Shown here: positions 11,205 to 17,815 of the stretch, piece after piece
How positions within the stretch are numbered: position 1 is the first letter of the stretch
Layout of the letters: every line of letters begins with the position of its first letter
Assembly (NCBI GenBank): GCA_002482685.1
Contig: DLGL01000009.1
Location: forward strand, 13,176 to 30,990
DNA: 17,815 nucleotides
Source of the DNA: Bacteriovoracaceae bacterium UBA7695
GTDB lineage: Bacteria > Bdellovibrionota > Bacteriovoracia > Bacteriovoracales > Bacteriovoracaceae
Direction of reading: 5' to 3'
Position numbers and translations under genes: made by a program
The notes under the pieces: model-generated
The model's database searches: none
Seen by the model: the letters and a program-made list of their open reading frames with translations, nothing else
What the model was told of the DNA's origin: nothing

Positions 11205-12937
11205 ACATTCTCCTTAGAATTTTCAAACTGACGTTCGACTAATTTATGATAAAGACCATTATTTTCTTTTATTAAATCCTGATGACTACCTACCTGAGCG
11301 ACGCGGCCATTTTGCATAACGATGATTTTGTCGGCCCGCTTAACTGTTGAGAGGCGATGAGCAATTATAAGAGTTGCCCTTTTTCCAATTTGCTCTTCAA
11401 GGGCCTTTTGAACCAGATGCTCACTTTCAGCATCCAGGGCGCTGGTGGCCTCATCTAATATTAAAATTTTTGGATTTTTCAAAAGGGCCCGGGCTATGGC
11501 CACTCGTTGTTTTTGTCCCCCCGAGAGCTGAACACCGCGCTCACCAACTAATGTCTGGTATCCATCGGGAAAGCCGGAAATAAAATCATGGGCGAAAGCT
11601 TTTTTTGAAGCTTCAATGACTTCATTTAAATCAGCTTCAGGTTTGCCGTACCGGATGTTTTCAAAAAGAGATTCAGACACTAAGACCGGCTCCTGAGAGA
11701 CCAGTCCTATGGATTCTCTAAGGCCCTTCAGGGAGTAGGATTTACTGTCAATTCCGTCAAAGAGGATGCTGCCAGAATTGGTTTCATAAAAGCGCAGGAG
11801 TAACTGAACGAGTGTTGATTTTCCGGCCCCTGACGAGCCAACGACCGCCACTGTTTCATGAGGGTCAATACTGAAGCTCACACCGGTGAGCACAGGAAAT
11901 TCCGGTCGAGTAGGGTAGGAGAAATAAACATCCCTGAATTCCACTTTACCTGAATCAAGATGTGATTTTCCTGCATCGAGATCCTCTGTACTTTTCTCTA
12001 AGAGCTCAAAGATTCTTCCACTTGCCCCGTAAGCTGACATGAAGTCAGTCCACAAACTTCCAAGCATACCTACCGAGAAGGCCACTGTGATTACATAAAG
12101 CAAAAACGAGGTAAGTGTCCCAACACTCATTTCACCATCGATGACTAGTTTGCCACCAAACCACACAATAAAAACAATGGCAGCAAATCCCACCAATGAG
12201 ACAAGATTGGTGAATTTGGCCACCACCGATATTTTATCTTTTGACAGAGCAAATGAGGCTTCAAGTCGATCATGGTAGCGAAGATTTTCAAAGTTTTCCT
12301 GCGCAAAAGCCTTAACCGTTCTGACTCCTGCCAGCCCTTCTTCAGCAACTCCGGATGAGGCGGCCAGAGCGTCTTGCGATCTTTTAGAGAAGGCCTTAAC
12401 CTTTTTTCCAAAACGTGCTGCGAGAAAACCAAGAGGTGGAATAATCAGGAGGATAAAAACAGTGAGTTTGGCAGAGGTCATGAAAAGCATGAAGACACCT
12501 CCCAGTGCCTGCACTAAACTTCTGACCAGCATCGATATATTTACACTCAAAGCGTTTTGCAAAACGGCCGTATCACTTGAGAGCCTGCCTAAGAGCTCTC
12601 CTGTTTTTTGCTTATCAAAAAAAGAAATATTCTGGCCGAGGATCTGACCAAATAACCGGGCCCGGAGTCTTTTTACAGTGCGCTCTCCGGCCAGTGTGAA
12701 AAAATAATAACGAAGGGCCGAAGTCACAGATTGAACTATGAAAACTGCGAGTGCTAAAAATGCGGCCATGTTTAATTGAGATTGATCTTTGTTGACGATG
12801 GCCTCATCAATAATTTTTTTAATGGTGTAGGGATAGGCCAGGAGTGCTGCTGAGCTGATGGCCAAAAATAAAAGTCCATAGACTAGTAAAGGCCATTCCT
12901 GACGACTGAGGCGCATGAGTTTTTTGAAGGTTTCCAT
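11201..12937 (-). CDS. ABC exporter half-transporter (fused permease and ATPase)
   Basis: 578 residues, typical of MsbA/ABCB-type half-transporters that act as homodimers. The membrane domain (about 15-300) has six predicted helices, including LLVYGLLFLAISSAALLAY, FLALAVFIVQSV, FILLIIPPLGFLAA and GFAAIVFIVWFGG. ATPase domain (about 330-570): Walker A GSSGAGKST (367-375), Q-loop SQEP (414-417), signature LSGGQ (471-475), Walker B ILILDEA (491-497), D-loop SALD, H-loop His527. It pumps a hydrophobic substrate (lipid, drug or peptide conjugate) out of the cytoplasm; the substrate is unknown. The ATG has no ribosome binding site and lies 1 bp from the start site predicted by a divergent promoter, so a leaderless mRNA is likely. 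It is probably repressed by the divergent Xre-type regulator. The glutaredoxin-like gene is translationally coupled downstream. Confidence 0.93.
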   Translation of the reverse strand: METFKKLMRLSRQEWPLLVYGLLFLAISSAALLAYPYTIKKIIDEAIVNKDQSQLNMAAFLALAVFIVQSVTSALRYYFFTLAGERTVKRLRARLFGQILGQNISFFDKQKTGELLGRLSSDTAVLQNALSVNISMLVRSLVQALGGVFMLFMTSAKLTVFILLIIPPLGFLAARFGKKVKAFSKRSQDALAASSGVAEEGLAGVRTVKAFAQENFENLRYHDRLEASFALSKDKISVVAKFTNLVSLVGFAAIVFIVWFGGKLVIDGEMSVGTLTSFLLYVITVAFSVGMLGSLWTDFMSAYGASGRIFELLEKSTEDLDAGKSHLDSGKVEFRDVYFSYPTRPEFPVLTGVSFSIDPHETVAVVGSSGAGKSTLVQLLLRFYETNSGSILFDGIDSKSYSLKGLRESIGLVSQEPVLVSESLFENIRYGKPEADLNEVIEASKKAFAHDFISGFPDGYQTLVGERGVQLSGGQKQRVAIARALLKNPKILILDEATSALDAESEHLVQKALEEQIGKRATLIIAHRLSTVKRADKIIVMQNGRVAQVGSHQDLIKENNGLYHKLVERQFENSKENV

Positions 12938-12943
12938 GAAATG

Positions 12944-12988
12944 AAGTGTAAAGATTAGTTTACATTATGTAAAGTTTAGTTTACACTT
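12944..12988. promoter_or_regulatory. Symmetric divergent promoter/operator with two TGTAAA-N6-TTTACA sites
   Basis: Two 18-bp operators, 12947-12964 and 12968-12985, lie exactly 21 bp apart (two helical turns). The whole 45 bp is almost self-complementary about 12966, around the perfect 15-bp palindrome TTTACAT-T-ATGTAAA. Plus strand: TTTACA (12959-12964), 17 bp, TACACT (12982-12987), predicted start 12994, the A of the regulator's ATG. Minus strand: TTTACA (12973-12968), 17 bp, TACACT (12950-12945), predicted start 12938, one base before the exporter's ATG (12937). Neither gene has a ribosome binding site. Operator half-sites double as promoter hexamers, so a bound repressor would block both promoters. 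Confidence 0.75.
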
Positions 12989-12993
12989 ATGAC

Positions 12994-13257
12994 ATGAAGC
13001 TTACAAACAACATGAAGAAGCTGCGCCAATTGCATGGAGATCTTTCTCAGCAACAACTTGCCGACATGGTGGGCTGCTCGAGGCAAACTATTATTTCTAT
13101 CGAGTCCGGTTGCAAAAATCCCTCAGTAGAAATTGCTCTGAAGCTTTCTCACGCTCTCAAAATACCTGTAGACCAACTCTTTGCACTCGAAGAAGGCAAG
13201 GAGAAGGATCATTTTTGTCATCGGATTGCGGAGTTTTTCCGCTGCAAAAAGAAGTAA
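12994..13257 (+). CDS. Xre/Cro-CI-type transcription regulator
   Basis: 87 residues. The helix-turn-helix covers about 6-60: MKKLRQLHGDLSQQQLADMVGCSRQTIISIESG, with the turn at MVGCSR and the recognition helix RQTIISIESG, followed by NPSVEIALKLSHALKIPVDQLFALEE, the standard HTH_3 ending. The C-terminal 25 residues are charged and carry Cys75 and Cys84 (FCHRIAEFFRC), perhaps a metal- or thiol-sensing pair (inference). It is divergent from the ABC exporter across the symmetric operator, so it most likely represses both itself and the exporter/glutaredoxin-like operon until an inducer is present. There is no ribosome binding site; the predicted transcription start is the ATG itself. Confidence 0.88.
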   Translation: MKLTNNMKKLRQLHGDLSQQQLADMVGCSRQTIISIESGCKNPSVEIALKLSHALKIPVDQLFALEEGKEKDHFCHRIAEFFRCKKK

Positions 13258-13271
13258 AAGCCTCTAAGAAA

Positions 13272-13300
13272 TTGCAGTTTCCTTCTGAAAACGCTATAGT
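13272..13300 (+). promoter_or_regulatory. Promoter of the DEAD-box helicase gene
   Basis: TTGCAG (13272-13277), 17-bp spacer, TATAGT (13295-13300): a good sigma70-type promoter with a start near 13307 and a leader of only about 9 nt holding AAGGA. An 8-bp inverted repeat, GTTTCCTT (13277-13284) and AAGGAAAC (13307-13314), brackets the -10 and includes the ribosome binding site; it could be an operator. Confidence 0.65.
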
Positions 13301-13315
13301 GGCCAAAAGGAAACT

Positions 13316-14740
13316 ATGACAAATTGGAATGATCTCTCACTCTCAGCAGAAATGCTCTCTATTATCGAACAAGCAGGCTACAAAGCACCGACCCCCGTTC
13401 AAGCTCAGTCGATCCCTCTAGTCGTTGCAGGTCACGATGTGCTGGTATCTTCTCAAACAGGTAGTGGTAAAACGGCCAGCTTCGTTATCCCTGTGGTTGA
13501 AAAATTTAAAGGTAAAAACGGAACTTATATTCTGGCCCTTTCCCCAACTCGGGAAATTGCACAGCAAACTGGTGCAGTCTTTGAAACTTTTGGGAAACCT
13601 TTAGGGCTTAGAACTGTTGTATGCATCGGTGGTGCCTCTATCCCTGTTGAAAAAGAAGCCTTGGCCTCTTCTCCACATATTATTGTGGCCACACCCGGTC
13701 GTCTTTGTGATCACCTCGAAAGAGGGAACGTGTGGCTGGATTTTATCCAGTGCTTAATTTTTGATGAAGCAGATAGAATGCTTGAGATGGGTTTTGCTAA
13801 ACAAATTGATACCATCACTGAACAAATTCCTAAAGAGCGACAAACGCTCATGTTCTCTGCAACCTTTGCTCCTAAAGTTGAGAAGCTTGCAAAAAATGTT
13901 ATGAATGATCCTAAGCAAGTCACAATTGTGAAGACTGAGGAATCAGCGCCTAAAATTGATCAGAATCTTTTTTGGATTCCAGAAGAAAGAAAGATGAGCA
14001 CTCTTATGCGACTGGCCCAGGACGAACCTGGTACGATTATTATTTTTGCTAAATCCAAAGAACGTGTCTATCAGGTCTGGCGCTCCCTTCATGGGAAAAA
14101 AGATGATGTGACTTATATCCATTCTGATCTTGGACAAAAAGAGCGGGAAGCTGCGATTGCTGATTTCAAATCCGGTCGCTACCGTATTCTGGTTGCCACT
14201 GATGTCATGGGACGAGGAATTGATGTGGACGATGTAGGGCATGTTGTAAATTACGATGTTCCTCGTGAACCGGAAGATTATATTCACCGGATTGGCCGAA
14301 CTGGCCGACGTGGAAAATCGGGTGCCGCCAGCACATTTGCCGTTCCTGGAAAAGATGATTTAGGTATTAAAGCGATTGAAAAATTAAGAGGCATAGAGCC
14401 TTCTGCTAAGCCACCTGAAAGAGAGTCGCGGGATGATCGTCCGGCCAGAGAAGACAGATCCCGAGGTAATCCGAGAAGGGGTGATGCTCCTAAGGTCGCT
14501 GGTCCTAAAACAGAACGCTCTCCCAGACCCCCAAGAGAGCAACAAGGACCTAGAAACCCTGAATCTACTCCAAGACCTCCACGCAAACCGACGGTGCCCG
14601 CGGAGAAATTAGTGCTTATTTTGAGAGAGGATTTACCGGCCCATAGAGCAGCTGAAGCTGCTAAGGCCGCTGCTGCAGAAGCTGCCTCTAAAAAAAGTAG
14701 TGGTGGAATTGTTGGTTGGTTTAAAAAGCTTTTTTCTTAG
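13316..14740 (+). CDS. DEAD-box ATP-dependent RNA helicase (RhlE/DeaD-like)
   Basis: 474 residues. All core motifs are present: Q motif GYKAPTPVQAQSIP (21-34), motif I SQTGSGKT (46-53), Ia SPTRE (76-80), GG near 105, Ib TPGRL (126-130), II DEAD (150-153), III SAT (181-183), IV IIFAKS, V ATDVMGRGID (294-303), VI HRIGRTGR (324-331). It unwinds short RNA duplexes using ATP in ribosome assembly, mRNA decay or cold adaptation. The tail (about 362-474) is Arg/Pro-rich (RESRDDRPAREDRSRGN, SPRPPREQQGPRNP), typical RNA-binding disorder, then an Ala-rich helix and an amphipathic end, GGIVGWFKKLFS, which could associate with membrane (inference). AAGGA lies 4 nt before the ATG. It overlaps the convergent downstream gene by 4 bp. 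Confidence 0.95.
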   Translation: MTNWNDLSLSAEMLSIIEQAGYKAPTPVQAQSIPLVVAGHDVLVSSQTGSGKTASFVIPVVEKFKGKNGTYILALSPTREIAQQTGAVFETFGKPLGLRTVVCIGGASIPVEKEALASSPHIIVATPGRLCDHLERGNVWLDFIQCLIFDEADRMLEMGFAKQIDTITEQIPKERQTLMFSATFAPKVEKLAKNVMNDPKQVTIVKTEESAPKIDQNLFWIPEERKMSTLMRLAQDEPGTIIIFAKSKERVYQVWRSLHGKKDDVTYIHSDLGQKEREAAIADFKSGRYRILVATDVMGRGIDVDDVGHVVNYDVPREPEDYIHRIGRTGRRGKSGAASTFAVPGKDDLGIKAIEKLRGIEPSAKPPERESRDDRPAREDRSRGNPRRGDAPKVAGPKTERSPRPPREQQGPRNPESTPRPPRKPTVPAEKLVLILREDLPAHRAAEAAKAAAAEAASKKSSGGIVGWFKKLFS

Positions 14741-15123
14741 CAGTCAGAATATTCGTAGTCACGCACTTCACATTGAAGTGTGACTGTCTGAGTTTTGCCG
14801 GTTGATTCATCTTTGTAGGTGAATTGGCCGGAAGTATTCCCAGTTGAATTCTTAAAGACCAATTTATAATTTTTTACATTGTAGATATCTGAAGAATCAG
14901 TGAAGCTTCTGGTCCCTGTGTTCATGCTTTCAATCATGCCCTGAAAAGAGATGCCGGCGTCACTGACTTTTTTACAACCATCAAAGTTAGAATAATACGT
15001 GAAGCTCACTTCAGTTCCATCACCTAATTTTCCTCCGCAGTTTCCTTCAACTTTCAGCGAAGTTGCAGCCTCTACTGTAGAGAAAATATAAAGAGAGAGA
15101 ACTGCGGCTGTAAAAAATTTCAC
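14737..15123 (-). CDS. Small secreted Cys-containing protein, unknown function
   Basis: 128 residues from the GTG at 15123, chosen because AAGGA lies 9 nt upstream and the signal peptide then starts as MKFFTAAVLSLYIFSTVEA; an in-frame TTG at 15141 would add six charged residues with no ribosome binding site. The mature protein (about 109 residues) is beta-strand-rich, with Ser/Thr/Asn-rich strands (EVSFTYYSNFDGCKK, NYKLVFKNSTGNTSGQFTYKD, TVTLQCEVRDYEYSDC) and four cysteines, likely forming two disulfides. No family is recognised; the all-beta, lightly charged pattern is like small periplasmic or surface modules. It shares its last bases with the end of the convergent helicase gene, so no terminator separates them. 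Confidence 0.75.
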   Translation of the reverse strand: MKFFTAAVLSLYIFSTVEAATSLKVEGNCGGKLGDGTEVSFTYYSNFDGCKKVSDAGISFQGMIESMNTGTRSFTDSSDIYNVKNYKLVFKNSTGNTSGQFTYKDESTGKTQTVTLQCEVRDYEYSDC

Positions 15124-15223
15124 GTCTTCATCCTTTGGCAAACATCGTGTCGATGACTAAGAGTACCGAGACCTGCCGTGGACAGCCATTTAACTATGGC
15201 CAAAGATTATTTGAACGTTTTGT

Positions 15224-15247
15224 TAATCAGACTAACTTAGTTGATTA
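15224..15247. repeat. Near-palindrome after the large lipoprotein gene
   Basis: TAATCA (15224-15229) and TGATTA (15242-15247) flank the palindrome ACTAACTTAGT (15231-15241), giving a nearly continuous inverted repeat with one extra base on the left. It lies just past the stop of the minus-strand lipoprotein gene and about 100 bp upstream of the next minus-strand gene. It may be a weak terminator (no T-run) or a regulator site for that next gene. Confidence 0.35.
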
Positions 15248-15253
15248 TTAAAG

Positions 15254-17311
15254 CTACATGAAATGTTTTTTGAATACTTTCAGCTGAATACGTCGCTTCT
15301 CTGGCCCCAGGCGACTCAGGATATTTCCAAAAGTGAGCCCCACTTTTAATGCCATTGGATCTTTCTTTAATTCTGCCAGGGACTCAGCCTCAAGAGACGG
15401 CCACGCATCGTAGTAGCAGCCCTCTCGTTGCGCTTTAAACTTGATCCGGTTCAGGGCAGTGTCCATAGGAAATTCTTTTAAACAGCTTTGGGCCTTTTTA
15501 TCTGCTCTAAATTCAAGGTCAACTAGAAGTTGTTTGAAAACGAGTTCCTCAACACCAGCTCCCTGAGTTTTAATCCAGTTTTGATACGCAGGTGATGATT
15601 CGATACCCACACAAAGAGTCATGATGGCCGTCTCATAGATAGATGGGGCCTGGTGAAATCTAAATGTTGAATCAATTAAGGTTTTTGCTTTTTTTGTGCA
15701 GTCGTTAACTAAACCATCCCGTGTAGAAAGGCTCACCCATGAAAAATTAGCTTCCAGTTTGGATTTGAGGGCACTCACTTCAGGAGCACCAAGCTGACTC
15801 ATCTGTTTTTGTATTCCGGCGCATACCTTTGTGAGGTCTGCTCTCAGGAGTGTTTGCACATCATGAAAGCGGAGGGTAGAAGAAGATTCAGCAAGATTCA
15901 GGGCCGTCTCCATACATCCATTTTTATACCAAGAGGCATCTTTTAATAAGACAGACTGAATTTGGGCGACCTGTTTTTTTACAATGACTGAAACCTGAGC
16001 GGCTTCTTTGTTTTTTTCATCCAGTAAACGAAGAGTTGTTTCAAATTTTAGTTTCTTCTTAAGTGTTTTATCTTCAATGAGTTTAATTTTATCATCCACG
16101 CATTGGCGAAGATCAGAAGATTTCAGACAGGCTGACCAGATCTTCTCAAGAATCTGAGGGGACTGATCTGCGGCCACTTTTGGACTTTCTAAATCTGGAA
16201 CGCCAAAGCCACAATTAACTCTTTTTAAGTAGGCATCAAATTCAACGTCAGTGGCAAACTTAAAGAGTATGGGACTATGATCCCCTTCTTTCCAAAAATC
16301 AGATTTTGGACGTATACAGCGCTGGCCAGTAGTCCCATTGATGATGAGAACATCTTTAGAGAATTTAATCCCATATTGCGAATCAATACGGTTGTTCTCA
16401 AACTGACCCTGCTGAGGCATCTGTCCACGGGCATTAGCACGCAGAAGGATACCTTTCCCATTGTATTTTAAATTTGCATAAGTTCTCGTGAAGCGGTCAG
16501 GACCCACATCCACAGGACCCTCTTCAAAAACGCCTCCAATGACTTCCCCTGTTTTAGAAAATTCCATTGGCTCACCGTTAGGGAGAGTGACTTTTATGTC
16601 GCCATTTTCACGGATGGAAGCATACGGAAGGTGATTGCGAGGGAAAAACATAAAGTGGCTGAGCATCCCGTGTGAGGTTGTTCCGTTTGGAGCATCATAG
16701 ACAAGGAGTGAAATATTTTGTGTGGCCTGCTCTTGATAAGAGAAATCATACGAGCGCATAGAATCTTTGGCAGATACCATGGCATTTATTCCACGGTTCT
16801 CAATTGAAAATCCCTCGTATTGACCCTCAGGAAATTCATCGCCTCGTGTGTAGGAGAGGCCACTGACATATTGAAGGTTTGTAGGCGATATACCTCGGGC
16901 CTGAATATGATCTGCACGGGGTTTTAAAGTCGTTTTGATTCCGATAGTTTTACTGACTTTGTTTTTCCAGATGACGGCCACTTTAAGATCAGGGCTTGCG
17001 ACTTGCGGTTTAATGGAAACACTGTAGCTGCTTCTGGAAAAAACGATTTTTCCCAATTCAGCTGGACGGTCTACCATTAATTTCATTTCTGTCGTGTCTA
17101 TCTGGATGGGTGAGCCCTGGTCGTTTTTAAATTGCATATTTAAATTAATGACATCAGCTCCATTAGCAAAAACAACTGACCGGTCCAATCGAAGATCGAT
17201 TGAAACTGATCCTTCTTGCCGCATACTCGCTACTCCACGTTGGGATACCGGAGTAGGGGTAAAGGCTGAGCAACTGACAAAAAAGAGAGCTAAAAGGCTG
17301 ATGTTTCGCAT
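15254..17311 (-). CDS. Large lipoprotein with Ig-like N-terminal region, unknown function
   Basis: 685 residues from ATG 17311; upstream in-frame ATG 17320 and TTG 17329 have no better ribosome binding site and would lengthen the signal peptide with charged residues. Signal peptide with lipobox-like F11-V12-S13-Cys14, predicted lipid-anchored. About 30-135 is a beta-sandwich resembling invasin-type Ig modules (VSIDLRLDRSVVFANGADVINLNMQFKN, then ELGKIVFSRSSYSVSIKP). About 135-370 is another beta-rich region with DYSYQ/NISLLVYDAP strands and a lone RCIRPKSDFW motif. About 385-685 is helical, with a Lys/Glu-rich stretch and many spaced cysteines (for example in WSACLKSSD and WYKNGCMETAL) that could form disulfides. 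Possible envelope or adhesion role (inference). Divergent from the aminotransferase gene. Confidence 0.75.
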   Translation of the reverse strand: MRNISLLALFFVSCSAFTPTPVSQRGVASMRQEGSVSIDLRLDRSVVFANGADVINLNMQFKNDQGSPIQIDTTEMKLMVDRPAELGKIVFSRSSYSVSIKPQVASPDLKVAVIWKNKVSKTIGIKTTLKPRADHIQARGISPTNLQYVSGLSYTRGDEFPEGQYEGFSIENRGINAMVSAKDSMRSYDFSYQEQATQNISLLVYDAPNGTTSHGMLSHFMFFPRNHLPYASIRENGDIKVTLPNGEPMEFSKTGEVIGGVFEEGPVDVGPDRFTRTYANLKYNGKGILLRANARGQMPQQGQFENNRIDSQYGIKFSKDVLIINGTTGQRCIRPKSDFWKEGDHSPILFKFATDVEFDAYLKRVNCGFGVPDLESPKVAADQSPQILEKIWSACLKSSDLRQCVDDKIKLIEDKTLKKKLKFETTLRLLDEKNKEAAQVSVIVKKQVAQIQSVLLKDASWYKNGCMETALNLAESSSTLRFHDVQTLLRADLTKVCAGIQKQMSQLGAPEVSALKSKLEANFSWVSLSTRDGLVNDCTKKAKTLIDSTFRFHQAPSIYETAIMTLCVGIESSPAYQNWIKTQGAGVEELVFKQLLVDLEFRADKKAQSCLKEFPMDTALNRIKFKAQREGCYYDAWPSLEAESLAELKKDPMALKVGLTFGNILSRLGPEKRRIQLKVFKKHFM

Positions 17312-17394
17312 AGTTCTCATTTCGGTCAATGGGACTAGAAACTTGAGCGAAAACGTCCTGCTTTTTCTCGTCCTAACTTCCTGTTAATGAATGA

Positions 17395-17400
17395 TATATT
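17395..17400 (+). promoter_or_regulatory. Candidate -10 box for the aminotransferase gene
   Basis: TATATT ends 7 bp before the ATG at 17408, and no ribosome binding site intervenes, so transcription would start at about the start codon (leaderless). No good -35 hexamer is found at 16-18 bp. Of the 96-bp divergent gap only this box stands out. Confidence 0.3.
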
Positions 17401-17407
17401 TAGCTTT

Positions 17408-17815
17408 ATGAAAATCCATCCTCCTCAAACGCAGGCCCTTTCAGAAATTCTGCCTAAGAAATCGACACTCCTAATGGGTGCGGGACCTGTTCCCATTCCT
17501 AGGGAAGTAGCTGAGGCCAACTCTCTCATTATTAGCCACCTCGGTGAATCCATGAAGCAGGTCGTGTCCCGGATAAAAAGTATGGGTCAGTATGTGTTTC
17601 AAACGAGTAGTACAAAAATTTTTGGAATAGCTGGTCCCTCATCTGCTGCGATGGAGATGGCCGTGACTTCTCTTTTGTGGACGGGAAGACGGGCGTTGGT
17701 TTTAAATCTTGGAACATTTAGTGCGCGTTTTGGTGATCTGGCCCGGGGAGTAGGTGCTGAAGTTGTTGAGATCTTTCCTGAAGGGAGCGGTCCATTTCGT
17801 CTTCATCAGGTTAAA
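17408..17815 (+). CDS. Class V aminotransferase (alanine-glyoxylate / serine-pyruvate type), 3' end outside window
   Basis: The first 136 residues are visible. The opening LLMGAGPVPIPREVAEANS, then ISHLGESMKQVVSRIKSMGQYVFQT and FGIAGPSSAAMEMAVTSLL, are characteristic of the alanine-glyoxylate/serine-pyruvate aminotransferase branch of class V PLP enzymes; GPSSAAME includes the cofactor phosphate-binding turn. LVLNLGTFSARFGDLARGVGAEVVEI continues into the large domain. The PLP lysine lies beyond the window. It probably transfers the amino group between alanine or serine and glyoxylate or a related oxo acid; substrate cannot be set from this part. The ATG at 17408 lacks a ribosome binding site and is preceded by a TATATT box, hinting at a leaderless mRNA. 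Divergent from the large lipoprotein gene. Confidence 0.9.
   Translation, partial: MKIHPPQTQALSEILPKKSTLLMGAGPVPIPREVAEANSLIISHLGESMKQVVSRIKSMGQYVFQTSSTKIFGIAGPSSAAMEMAVTSLLWTGRRALVLNLGTFSARFGDLARGVGAEVVEIFPEGSGPFRLHQVK

Noticed and set aside
14284..14586. 100-codon minus-strand frame opposite the helicase tail
   Set aside because: Gly/Leu/Ser-rich antisense shadow of the Arg/Pro-rich helicase tail, with no start signals.

Overview
The window looks like chromosome from a Gram-negative predatory or predator-related bacterium of the Bdellovibrionota (Bacteriovorax/Peredibacter-like). This is inferred from the gene set: many lipoproteins and secreted proteins with signal peptides, a bacterial histone-fold protein, an Ala/Lys-rich H1-like protein fused to a SWIB domain, an Fnr regulator with a di-haem cytochrome c peroxidase, and RlmG. 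I see no rRNA, tRNA, CRISPR array, insertion sequence or phage gene. The first and last genes are cut by the window edges.

Layout. 1-276: end of a BON-domain protein. 277-1854 (minus): a secreted M4 (thermolysin-like) protease followed by a Cys-rich zinc protein. 2050-3577: a DNA/chromatin-like block, with a small zinc-ribbon protein divergent from a MYND-like zinc finger/histone-fold fusion, then the H1-like/SWIB protein with 33-bp tandem repeats and a strong terminator. 3590-4657: rlmG (23S rRNA methyltransferase). 4862-7178: two surface lipoproteins, a gap that may hold decayed coding fragments, and a small secreted protein. 7175-10817: an Fnr-centred module containing a stand-alone cyclic-nucleotide-binding-fold protein, an Fnr regulator with four candidate cluster cysteines, a DoxX-like membrane protein with a metal-site-like periplasmic domain, and a cytochrome c peroxidase. 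TGAT-N4-ATCA boxes lie at both outward-facing promoters. 10848-13257: a cysteine-free glutaredoxin-like protein translationally coupled to an ABC exporter, divergent from an Xre-type regulator across a symmetric operator. 13316-14740: DEAD-box RNA helicase. 14737-17311 (minus): a small secreted protein and a large lipoprotein. 17408-end: class V aminotransferase.

How the parts may work together. The two most striking items are the zinc-finger/histone fusion beside an H1-like/SWIB protein, and the 45-bp symmetric element at 12944-12988. In that element two TGTAAA-N6-TTTACA operators, 21 bp apart, double as the -35 and -10 hexamers of two divergent promoters whose predicted start sites fall on or one base from the start codons (leaderless mRNAs). 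In the Fnr module, the box at 8303-8316 is centred exactly 41.5 bp upstream of the start implied by a TAGAAT -10, the class II activator geometry. This suggests oxygen or redox control of the membrane protein and peroxidase operon.
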